Source of the DNA: Gammaproteobacteria bacterium
GTDB taxonomy: Bacteria; Pseudomonadota; Gammaproteobacteria; Steroidobacterales; GCA-2729495
Direction: 5' to 3'
DNA length: 12,964 bases
Assembly (NCBI GenBank): GCA_023383735.1
Contig: JAHDYN010000015.1
Coordinates: 1-12,964 of the forward strand
Shown here: positions 1-6,359 of the stretch, in pieces
Position numbering within the stretch: position 1 is the stretch's first letter
Layout: every line of letters begins with the position of its first letter
Notes under the pieces: generated by a model
What the model was told of the DNA's origin: nothing
Database searches by the model: none
Seen by the model: only the letters and a program-made list of their open reading frames with translations
Translations under genes and position numbers: made by a program

Positions 1-15
1 GGTCCTGAGCGCTGT

Positions 16-1332
16 TCAGTCGGGCAGCGTCTGCCCGCGCGTCTCGATGACCAGCGGGATGAACAGCAGCCCGGCCAGCGGCACGAAGGCGACCGCAAAC
101 AGGGCATTCAATATCACCGCAGGTGAGCCGGCACCTGCTGCCGCCACACTGCCCACGACATAGGGGCCTGCGGCGGCGACCACGCGGCCGATGTTGTAGC
201 AAAAACCGGCGCCCGTCGCGCGCAGCCGCGTGGGGTAAAGCTCCGGGAGGTAGTAGGTAAAGCTGCCGAACACGCCGAACACGCTGAGACCGATGAAGAA
301 GTAGGCGTACAGCCGGACTTCCTCCGGGAGATCCAGGCCAAAGGTGCCCATCAGCGACAGTGCAGAGACGGCGAAATAGATGGCGAACATCGGCTTGCGG
401 CCGAGCCGCTTGGCCAGCGGAATGGTGAGCAGCGTGCCGATGAGGCCGCCGAGGTTGAATGAGCTGGTGGCAATCGTTTTCCAGCTCTCGACCAGTGCGC
501 TGGTTGCCGCCTTGTCGAGTCCGCTGGCGGCTGCGGCAGCCTGACCGAGGGTTGCGCTGACCACCGGGATGAAGGCGTTGCAGCTCCACCAGGTCAGCAG
601 TGCCACGAAGGTCATCAGCAGTGCGCTGCGTGTGCGTGGCCAGAACTCCGGGCTGAACAGCTCGCGGATGCGGGGTGCGGGCGCCCTGGCGCTCTGCGCC
701 GTCTGCACCCAGCGCTCCGGTTCCTTGATGAACAGGCGCACGAAGAAAGCCACGGCGGCCGGCAGCAGGCCGAACAGCAGCACGAAACGCCAGCTCGTCT
801 CGGGATCGGCGCTCATGAGGTTGCCGGCCACCAGTGCATTGACGCCGGTGGCGAGAAACAGCCCGAAGGGTGCCGCCGTGTAGAGCAGGGCGCCGGCTTC
901 AACGCGGTGCTCGTCGTCCACGACCTCGGCGACCATCGCGGCGCCCGCTGCCCATTCACCGCCGATGCCGAGGCTGGCGATGAGCCGGCAGGCAACGAGC
1001 TGCCACATGTCGGTGACCAGTGCGCAGGAGGCGGTGCCGAGCGCATAGAGCACCATGGTGATCATCAGCGTGCGGCGGCGGCCGAAGCGGTCGCTGATCG
1101 GACCGAATATCACCCCGCCAACCGCCCAGCCGATCAGGAACAGGCTGGTCAGCGAGCCTGTCCAGAACAGTGTTGCGGCCTTGGCCTCCGGCGAGCCCAG
1201 CGGCAGTCCGAGCAGAACGGGCACCGCGTTCGGCGCGACGAAGTTGAACAGCAGGCCGTCGAAGACGTCGAAGCCCCAGCCCAGCCACGCGGCGGCGAGT
1301 ACGGTCCACTGATAGCGGGTGAAACCAAACAC
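16..1332 (-). CDS. MFS transporter, metabolite:H+ symporter-like
   Basis: This is a 438-residue inner-membrane protein of the major facilitator superfamily, which moves a small solute using the proton gradient. TM1 carries the acidic pattern GWGFDVFDG (residues 18-26), as in aromatic-acid:H+ symporter-like members. The loop 2-3 signature GPISDRFGRRRTL lies at 77-89, TM4 has RLIASLGIGGEW (116-127), and the C-terminal half has PELYPTRLRATG, also seen in sugar and aromatic-acid porters. The hydrophobic pattern fits 12 helices in two halves, and the length is normal for the family. The start is GTG with only a weak Shine-Dalgarno. It lies 15 bp after the stop of the upstream secreted HemF-like gene, so the two are probably co-transcribed and this gene may rely on translation of the first. 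The family is certain. The substrate is not, and no catabolic genes nearby reveal it. Confidence 0.9.
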   Translation of the reverse strand: MFGFTRYQWTVLAAAWLGWGFDVFDGLLFNFVAPNAVPVLLGLPLGSPEAKAATLFWTGSLTSLFLIGWAVGGVIFGPISDRFGRRRTLMITMVLYALGTASCALVTDMWQLVACRLIASLGIGGEWAAGAAMVAEVVDDEHRVEAGALLYTAAPFGLFLATGVNALVAGNLMSADPETSWRFVLLFGLLPAAVAFFVRLFIKEPERWVQTAQSARAPAPRIRELFSPEFWPRTRSALLMTFVALLTWWSCNAFIPVVSATLGQAAAAASGLDKAATSALVESWKTIATSSFNLGGLIGTLLTIPLAKRLGRKPMFAIYFAVSALSLMGTFGLDLPEEVRLYAYFFIGLSVFGVFGSFTYYLPELYPTRLRATGAGFCYNIGRVVAAAGPYVVGSVAAAGAGSPAVILNALFAVAFVPLAGLLFIPLVIETRGQTLPD

Positions 1333-1347
1333 CGGAACAGGGTTTGC

Positions 1348-2241
1348 TCAGTACTTCACGACAGGCGGGGCGTTGACTGCCGACCAGGCTTCATAGGGCA
1401 CGAAGTTCCTGGCGAGCATGTCCCAGAACAGCTGGTCTTCCAGCCAGCGGCGGCGCATGAAGTCCTGGGCGGCAAGATCGTCGGCCGAGTAGTCTGCATC
1501 AGCGCGCTTCGCGAGGATCTCGAAGTAGGCATCGACCACGGCCGTATACAGCTCCGAAACGAGCGTGAAGGTCTGTTCATCAGCCAGCATCCCCGCGCCA
1601 TACATGCTGACGCCCGTGCAGGAGCCATCCCGGTGCCATTTCCAGGGCCCGGCGTTGGGCTTGTTGCAGGCCTTCGAGCGCCAGCGTTCGCGGTCGACGC
1701 TGTGCCGGGCAAAAACCTCGGTGACCCGGGCATCCATGAACGCCAGGTCCTCCGGCGGCTGGTTGACCTTCATCATGTCCATCGTGGCGCCGATGGTGCC
1801 CTCGCCCTTGTCGGATATCTGCACCACGAAGGTGGCGTGCAGCATGCCCACGCGCGGGTTCTTCGGGTGTATTGCCACTTCGAGAAAACGATTCCAGCGG
1901 CCGCCCATCACGAAGGGCGGCTTCTCGATCCCGGTGGTCACCACCATGATGCCGGCCTTCTCGGCAACCGCACCGCGCTTCACGCGCACTTCGTAGTGGC
2001 CATTGCCCGGCACGTCGAGCAACAGCGGTTCGATGCCAGCCTGGCTGTGATTGACGCGATCGACATTCGACCAGAAGGACTTTTCCGTGCCGTCGATGAA
2101 GGCGAGCATGCGCCGGGCAACATTGGCCTGTTCCGGTGTCAGCTGGTCCAGCTGGTCGCCGGGCCCGGCGGCCCGGGCTGGCTGGAAGACGATCAGCAGC
2201 AAGAGCAATGCACAGCGGGTCTTCGTCATGCGGATATCCAT
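1348..2241 (-). CDS. Secreted, divergent coproporphyrinogen III oxidase (HemF)-like protein
   Basis: This 297-residue protein begins with a signal peptide (MTKTR, a run of leucines, then an ARA-A cleavage site near residue 24). The mature part can be followed along the HemF fold: AVAEKAG (91-97) matches the HemF pattern AVFEKAG, HPKNP (125-129) followed by H135 matches the HPxNP...H block, and AYFEILAKR plus RRRWLEDQLFWD (239-274) match the C-terminal AYxPIVxRR...RRGRYVEFNLxYDRG region. The HemF signatures around GGGxDLTP and HRGERRGIGGIFFD are missing, the YDRG arginine is a methionine, and the glycine-rich C-terminal tail is gone. Two cysteines (192 and 208) remain in the mature chain and could form a disulfide. 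It is therefore probably a non-catalytic or repurposed periplasmic paralogue, not a working heme-pathway enzyme. The start is uncertain: ATG at 2229 fits the GGAGG better than ATG at 2241, which lies only 1 nt from it. The homology is my reading by eye. Confidence 0.6.
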   Translation of the reverse strand: MDIRMTKTRCALLLLLIVFQPARAAGPGDQLDQLTPEQANVARRMLAFIDGTEKSFWSNVDRVNHSQAGIEPLLLDVPGNGHYEVRVKRGAVAEKAGIMVVTTGIEKPPFVMGGRWNRFLEVAIHPKNPRVGMLHATFVVQISDKGEGTIGATMDMMKVNQPPEDLAFMDARVTEVFARHSVDRERWRSKACNKPNAGPWKWHRDGSCTGVSMYGAGMLADEQTFTLVSELYTAVVDAYFEILAKRADADYSADDLAAQDFMRRRWLEDQLFWDMLARNFVPYEAWSAVNAPPVVKY

Positions 2242-2259
2242 GCCTCCAGGCGGTTTTGC

Positions 2260-2287
2260 ATGGTAGCAACCGCAGCCCGCCTGTCCA
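2260..2287 (-). promoter_or_regulatory. Possible promoter of the HemF-like gene
   Basis: Reading leftward on the minus strand there is a TGGACA hexamer (2287-2282), a 16-bp spacer, and TACCAT (2265-2260). They match the sigma-70 consensus at 5/6 and 4/6. Transcription from here would begin near 2253 and leave a leader of only about 10-25 nt containing GGAGG, which would favour the ATG at 2229. Such matches arise by chance in GC-rich DNA, so this is weak. Confidence 0.3.
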
Positions 2288-2312
2288 GCGTGGCCCGATC
2301 CGGTTCCCGCCC

Positions 2313-2341
2313 TTGACCTATCCCCCTGGAGGGGATAAGAA
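2313..2341 (+). promoter_or_regulatory. Promoter with embedded CsoR/RcnR-type operator
   Basis: TTGACC (2313-2318) and TAAGAA (2336-2341) form a -35/-10 pair with an exact 17-bp spacer; the -10 is a poor match. Almost the whole spacer is filled by a perfect inverted repeat, TATCCCC (2319-2325), CTGGA, GGGGATA (2331-2337). A C/G tract flanked by A/T-rich ends is the known operator architecture of CsoR/RcnR-family regulators. The next gene encodes such a regulator, so autorepression by blocking RNA polymerase, released by metal, is the natural reading. The inverted repeat is directly visible; its use as an operator is inferred. Confidence 0.65.
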
Positions 2342-2375
2342 TGCTGGCCTGGATCCCGTCAAGGAGTCGAGCGAC

Positions 2376-2690
2376 ATGTCTGCTGCCAAGGCTGCCGCAT
2401 TGCCCGCGCACACCCACGACCGCGCTGCCCACAAGACGCACAAGGACGTGCTGAACCGGTTGCGGCGCGCCACCGGACACCTGCAGACCATCTCCGGCAT
2501 GATCGACGCCGGGCGTGAGTGCGGCGAAATCGCCCAGCAGATGCATGCGGTGATCCGCGCGCTGGAAGAGGCGAAGTCGACGCTCATCCATGACCACATC
2601 GAGCACTGTCTCGAGGATGCGATCGGCCCGGTCAGTCGCGAGCAGCGCATGACCATCGACAACTTCAAGAAGATCACCCGTTACCTCTGA
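2376..2690 (+). CDS. CsoR/RcnR-family metal-sensing transcriptional repressor
   Basis: This encodes 104 residues of the all-helical DUF156 (CsoR/RcnR/FrmR) fold, a metal-responsive tetrameric repressor. The family core is clear: LNRLRRATGHLQTISGMI (26-43), then C49, then H74 and C78. Spacing C, +25 H, +29 C reproduces the Cys-His-Cys ligand set of CsoR Cu(I) sensors and of the InrS nickel sensor. It is not the His-Cys-His-His set of RcnR, because the fourth position (17) is alanine. The N-terminal extension has extra histidines (12, 14, 19, 22) that could contribute a ligand. The start at 2376 is supported by AAGGAG nine bases upstream; the reading frame is open further upstream, but that part has no family similarity. 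It is followed after 26 bp by the CDF transporter, so it probably controls efflux. The metal cannot be named from the sequence. Confidence 0.88.
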   Translation: MSAAKAAALPAHTHDRAAHKTHKDVLNRLRRATGHLQTISGMIDAGRECGEIAQQMHAVIRALEEAKSTLIHDHIEHCLEDAIGPVSREQRMTIDNFKKITRYL

Positions 2691-2716
2691 GCAAGGTTCT
2701 CTATCAGGAGCAAGAC

Positions 2717-3820
2717 ATGCTGCGCGCCGCACTGGACTGGCTGGGTTTTGGCGAGAAGGGCCATGCGATTGGCCACGGACACGGCCATGGACACGGTCAT
2801 GACCACGAAGGCGGCCATGCACACACCCACGGTGTGATCGATCCGACCATTGCCACCACGGCCCGCGGCATCTGGGCGATCAAGTGGTCCTTCGTGATCC
2901 TGGCCATCACCGCTGTGTTCCAGGTTGTCATCGTCATCCTGTCCAGCAGCGTCGCGCTGCTCGCGGATACCATTCACAACGTCGGTGATGCCGCGACGGC
3001 AATCCCGCTGTGGATCGCCTTCGTGTTTGCGCGCCGCAAGGCCACCGACCGGTTCACCTACGGACTGGGCCGCGTGGAGGACCTGGCCGGCATGCTCGTG
3101 GTCGCACTGATCCTGTTCAGTGCGCTGGTGGCCGGCTACCAGACCATCGACCGTCTGCTGAACCCGCAGGAGATCAGTTACCTGGGCGCAGTCGCAGCGG
3201 CCGGCGTGATCGGTTTCATCGGCAACGAAGTCGTGGCGGTATTCCGCATCCGGGTGGGGCGTGAGATCCAGAGTGCGGCGCTGATCGCTGACGGTTACCA
3301 CGCGCGCGTTGACGGCCTGACGAGCCTCGCCGTGGTCGGCGGTGCCATCGGTGTCTGGCTGGGCTTCCCGCTGGCTGACCCCATCGTCGGCGGGGTCATC
3401 ACCTTGCTGATTTTCGGCATCGTGTGGCAGTCAGCCAGGGCCGTGTTCACGCGGGCACTCGATGGCGTCGAGCCGGAGTTCACCGCACTGCTGCGGCATA
3501 CCGGCGAGCATGTGCCGGGCGTACGCAGGGTGCAGAACGTGCGTACCCGCTGGCTCGGTCATCGCATGTATGCAGAGGCCGATGTCGTCGTGGACGATTC
3601 GCTGCTGGTGCGTGAAGCGGCGGTCATTCTCGATAAACTGCACCGGCAGGCCAGCAAGCACCTGCCGGCACTCGCCTCACTGCGGCTGGCGCTGGCCACC
3701 GGCATCGATCCGGCGGAGAAAGCGCGCGTGGAGCAGAACCCCACACCACCGCATGACCATGGCGAGCACGGGCACGGGGAGCACGGCCACGACCATGGCG
3801 AGCACGGGCATGTGCATTGA
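2717..3820 (+). CDS. Cation diffusion facilitator (CDF) metal efflux transporter, His-rich ends
   Basis: This is a 367-residue inner-membrane antiporter that exports a divalent metal (Zn, Ni or Co type) in exchange for protons. Six helices run from about residue 55 to 240. The transport site is visible as HxxxD in TM2 (H87, D91) and HxxxD in TM5 (H195, D199), the Zn-type pattern of ZitB and ZnT proteins rather than the DxxxD of YiiP. The conserved RFTYGLGRVEDLAG lies at 112-125, and a cytoplasmic ferredoxin-like domain follows (about 250-330). Ten histidines lie in 16-38 and ten more in the last 23 residues, so both ends probably bind metal. The start is ATG with AGGAG six bases upstream. It is co-transcribed with the sensor gene. 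The HxxxD sites favour Zn, Ni or Co, whereas the sensor's Cys-His-Cys set recalls Cu(I) or Ni(II); nickel would satisfy both. Confidence 0.92.
   Translation: MLRAALDWLGFGEKGHAIGHGHGHGHGHDHEGGHAHTHGVIDPTIATTARGIWAIKWSFVILAITAVFQVVIVILSSSVALLADTIHNVGDAATAIPLWIAFVFARRKATDRFTYGLGRVEDLAGMLVVALILFSALVAGYQTIDRLLNPQEISYLGAVAAAGVIGFIGNEVVAVFRIRVGREIQSAALIADGYHARVDGLTSLAVVGGAIGVWLGFPLADPIVGGVITLLIFGIVWQSARAVFTRALDGVEPEFTALLRHTGEHVPGVRRVQNVRTRWLGHRMYAEADVVVDDSLLVREAAVILDKLHRQASKHLPALASLRLALATGIDPAEKARVEQNPTPPHDHGEHGHGEHGHDHGEHGHVH
3755..3810 (+). repeat. 36-bp-period direct repeat in the CDF C-terminal His tail
   Basis: The 20-mer GACCATGGCGAGCACGGGCA occurs at 3755-3774 and again, identical, at 3791-3810. 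The period is 36 bp, or 12 codons. It encodes successive DHGEHGH blocks, with the similar GEHGH between them. Codon use is unusually uniform across the two copies, which suggests recent duplication. Gain or loss of a unit would keep the frame and change the number of tail histidines. Confidence 0.85.
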
Positions 3821-3848
3821 TGTTTAACGATGATCGATGCCGCCCCGA

Positions 3849-3886
3849 TACGGCACGCAACTGCAGGGGAACAGTTGCGTGCCGTA
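3849..3886. terminator. Strong hairpin between convergent genes, probable bidirectional terminator
   Basis: TACGGCACGCAACTG (3849-3863) and its exact reverse complement (3872-3886) form a 15-bp perfect stem with an 8-nt loop, CAGGGGAA. It lies 28 nt after the CDF stop and 33 nt before the stop of the convergent TonB receptor gene, where both transcripts need to end. Neither strand has a clear U-tract after the stem, so it is not a textbook intrinsic terminator. It may instead work with Rho or protect 3' ends. Confidence 0.6.
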
Positions 3887-3919
3887 CGGTCCCCACGTTT
3901 CCGAGCGAGGAACCCCCGC

Positions 3920-6232
3920 TCAGAATCGAACGATAAGCTCGCCACCCCACTCGCTGGGTGCCGCCGGCCACAGGATATAGGTGCCGAAACCAGGCGTACC
4001 GGCCTGCTGCCGCACGTCCTGTGCAAAGGTCAGGTACTTGTCGTCGGTGACATTCAGGCCATAGACCGCGACGGTATAGCGGTCGTCCGATGAGTTCCAG
4101 GCAAGCCGCAGGTTCACGACATTGGAGGACGGCATCAGGTTGCCGGGCTCGTTGTCGACAAACGACCATGACTCATCCTGGTAGGCGTAGTCTGCGCGCG
4201 CTGTCAGCGAACCGCGGTTTCCGAGGTTCCATGTGTACTGTCCGCCCAGATTGAAAGTCAGGTCCGGTGCCATGGGCAGCTCGTTGGCGTTGGTAATGCC
4301 AAATGCCGCTGCATTCGGATCGACATCCTTCAGTTCATTGTCCAGATAACCCAGGCTTGCATTGACGTCGAAGGCATCCGTGACCCGCGCCGTCACTTCA
4401 AGCTCGATGCCGGACATCTCGGCATTGCCGGCATTCTTGATGTTGAAGAACCCGCCTTCGATGACATTCAGCTGGATGTCGTCATATTCCGTATAGAAGG
4501 CGGCGAGATTCACGCGTGCGCGACCGTCCCAGAGCTCGGACTTGATGCCTGCCTCCACGGTCCAGAGATTTTCCGGATTGAAAGAGTCGATCTGGTCGGT
4601 AACGGGACGACTGTTGAAGCCGCCGCTGCGAAAGCCCTCCGCATAGGATGTGTACAGCAGTATGTCTTCCCTGACCTGGAACTCGAGCCCTGCCCGTATG
4701 TCGGTTGAATCCCAGGACTTTTTGACGGTGGTTTCCGGGAACGCAGGAAACTCACCCATCGGGAAGGGGAAGCCAAACGGTGCGAAACCCGGTATCGAGT
4801 TGAAAAGCATGAATTTGTAGGTCTGCTCCTTCTCCTCATCGGTATAGCGCAGGCCGAAGGTGCCGCTCAGGCGCTCCGTGATCTTGTACGTCGCCTGTCC
4901 AAACAGCGCCCAGGAAGTGATCTCGGGCAGGATGTTCTGCTTGCTGGTCACGATTTGCCCGCGGTCCAGCGGCAGCGGCGCATCGACCACGGCCGGAATC
5001 GGGCCGCCGGGCACGCCGCCGGCAATCCATCCGCCGGGACCGGTCGCCCCCAGGTTGATGGCATTGGTCTGATCGACGTCTTCGTTGTAGTAGTAGATGC
5101 CGGCGAGCCACTTCAGCCGGTCATCGAAGGCCAGGCCACTCAGCTGGAACTCCTGACTGAACTGGTCCTGGTCGATCGGGATGATGTCGTTATAGGTTGC
5201 GAAACGGGTGACGTCGTAGTCAGCGCCCGAAGTCTGTTCCAGATTCCGATAGCCGGTGATGGACTTGAGGTTTGCAGCTCCGAAATCCCGGTCGACGACC
5301 AGAGACAGCCCCCAGACGTCCAGGTCGTTGACCGTGTCGGCATCGGCCCAGGTGCGGAAACGGCTGGGCGAGATATCGGCGTTGATATCCGGGATGCCCG
5401 CGCCCACATCACCCTGCGGCACCGGTATGAAGAACGGCGACAGGCCCGTCATGTCGGCACCGGGCGTGGTCTGCAGTGCGGCGGTGCCGCGGCCCCGCGT
5501 GTAGTCGCCGGTGATGGCGATGGACAACTGCTCGGATACCTGCATGTCCAGCATGCCGTGTGCGCCGAAGTCCTCGATGTCGCCCAGGGTCTGGCCGTCA
5601 ACCAACCGTTTCCCCCAGCCGTCCTGCTCCTTGTAAAGCATCGAGATCTTGCCGTTCACCGTATCGGCCAGCGGACCCTCGACCGACCCCTTGACCTGCC
5701 ACAGATCGCGTTCGCCGAACTTCATTTCAGCTGTGGCGCCAAACTCGTCTGCCGGCCGTGCCGACACGACATTGATCGCGCCACCGATGGTATTGCGTCC
5801 GAACAGTGTGCCCTGCGGTCCGCGCAGGACTTCTATCCGTTCCGTATCCAGCAACTCGAAAGTTGCACCGCTGGTCCGGCCCAGATAAATGCCGTCGACA
5901 TAAACGCCGACGCCCGGATCGAATGCTGTGCTGAAGTCGTTCTGGCCGACGCCGCGGATGTAGTAGTAGCCATCGCCGCCACCGTTGTATCCGGCCGGAG
6001 CGGAAAGATTCGGCACGTAGGGCACCACATCGCGCACATTGGCGATCGAGCGCAGTTCCATGTCGTCAGCCGACAGGGCCGTGACAGAAATAGGTGTTTC
6101 CTGCAGGCTTTCCTCGACGCGCCTGGCAGTTACTACAACTTCATCGAGCGCACCGGCAATGGCGGGAACACCCGCAATGGTTGCCGCAGTCAGGATGATT
6201 GCTTGAGTCAGGTGAGAAAATGACTTGCGCAT
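3920..6232 (-). CDS. TonB-dependent outer-membrane receptor
   Basis: This is a 770-residue ligand-gated outer-membrane porin that imports a scarce or bulky nutrient using energy from TonB-ExbBD. It has a signal peptide (about 1-28), then the TonB box LDEVVVTAR (29-37). The plug domain (about 40-160) shows YYIRGVGQNDF (90-100), GVYVDGIYLGR (109-119) and RIEVLRGPQGTLFGRNTIGG (132-151). A 22-stranded barrel follows, ending in the aromatic terminus LIVRF that BAM recognises. The length is normal. The start is ATG with GGGGGA five bases upstream. There is no adjacent FecR-like anti-sigma factor, sigma factor, siderophore gene or ABC importer, so the substrate is open. Receptors of this general type are numerous in aquatic proteobacteria and many do not carry iron. 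Hairpins lie on both sides, so it is probably a single-gene transcript. Confidence 0.95.
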   Translation of the reverse strand: MRKSFSHLTQAIILTAATIAGVPAIAGALDEVVVTARRVEESLQETPISVTALSADDMELRSIANVRDVVPYVPNLSAPAGYNGGGDGYYYIRGVGQNDFSTAFDPGVGVYVDGIYLGRTSGATFELLDTERIEVLRGPQGTLFGRNTIGGAINVVSARPADEFGATAEMKFGERDLWQVKGSVEGPLADTVNGKISMLYKEQDGWGKRLVDGQTLGDIEDFGAHGMLDMQVSEQLSIAITGDYTRGRGTAALQTTPGADMTGLSPFFIPVPQGDVGAGIPDINADISPSRFRTWADADTVNDLDVWGLSLVVDRDFGAANLKSITGYRNLEQTSGADYDVTRFATYNDIIPIDQDQFSQEFQLSGLAFDDRLKWLAGIYYYNEDVDQTNAINLGATGPGGWIAGGVPGGPIPAVVDAPLPLDRGQIVTSKQNILPEITSWALFGQATYKITERLSGTFGLRYTDEEKEQTYKFMLFNSIPGFAPFGFPFPMGEFPAFPETTVKKSWDSTDIRAGLEFQVREDILLYTSYAEGFRSGGFNSRPVTDQIDSFNPENLWTVEAGIKSELWDGRARVNLAAFYTEYDDIQLNVIEGGFFNIKNAGNAEMSGIELEVTARVTDAFDVNASLGYLDNELKDVDPNAAAFGITNANELPMAPDLTFNLGGQYTWNLGNRGSLTARADYAYQDESWSFVDNEPGNLMPSSNVVNLRLAWNSSDDRYTVAVYGLNVTDDKYLTFAQDVRQQAGTPGFGTYILWPAAPSEWGGELIVRF

Positions 6233-6279
6233 GTAGATCCCCCGAACGTCTGTTTACCGGTTGTAGCGAGTCCCCGCGA

Positions 6280-6311
6280 TGGCCATCAGGCTGCATGCAG
6301 CCTGATGGCCA
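6280..6311. terminator. Perfect 32-bp palindrome between minus-strand genes, possible terminator
   Basis: TGGCCATCAGGCTGCA (6280-6295) is followed without spacer by its exact reverse complement (6296-6311). Beyond one mismatch, two more base pairs extend the symmetry to 6277-6314. In RNA this gives a long GC-rich stem closed by a small loop. It lies 48 bp after the stop of the ClpP-like gene and 47 bp before the TonB receptor start, so it could end the upstream transcript. There is no U-tract on the leftward side. The gapless dyad could equally be a protein-binding site controlling the receptor gene. Confidence 0.5.
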
Positions 6312-6359
6312 GCGAGTACGGGTCAACGTCCCGAGTATCGATGATCGGTTGGCCTGTGC

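Noticed and set aside
1348..2241. Naming the gene hemF
   Set aside because: It has a signal peptide and lacks key active-site segments, so assigning the heme-pathway reaction would mislead.
907..2316. Long plus-strand open frame (469 codons) across the MFS and HemF-like genes
   Set aside because: Its translation is rich in His, Arg, Gly and Glu with no family pattern, and it lies antisense to two genes with clear transmembrane, signal-peptide and family motifs. GC-rich codon bias keeps the opposite frame open.
2136..2375. N-terminal extension of the metal regulator from an upstream ATG
   Set aside because: It would cross the palindromic operator and promoter and run antisense into the HemF-like gene. 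The ATG at 2376 has an AAGGAG at ideal distance and gives the usual family length.
2376..2690. FrmR (formaldehyde sensor) identity for the regulator
   Set aside because: FrmR-type proteins usually sit beside frmA/frmB and use a Pro-Cys pair at the N-terminus and helix 2. Here the third ligand C78 is present and the neighbour is a metal exporter.
4955..6223. Plus-strand open frame of 422 codons opposite the TonB receptor
   Set aside because: It is antisense to the plug and barrel coding sequence of an unmistakable receptor, and its product has no recognisable domain or signal.
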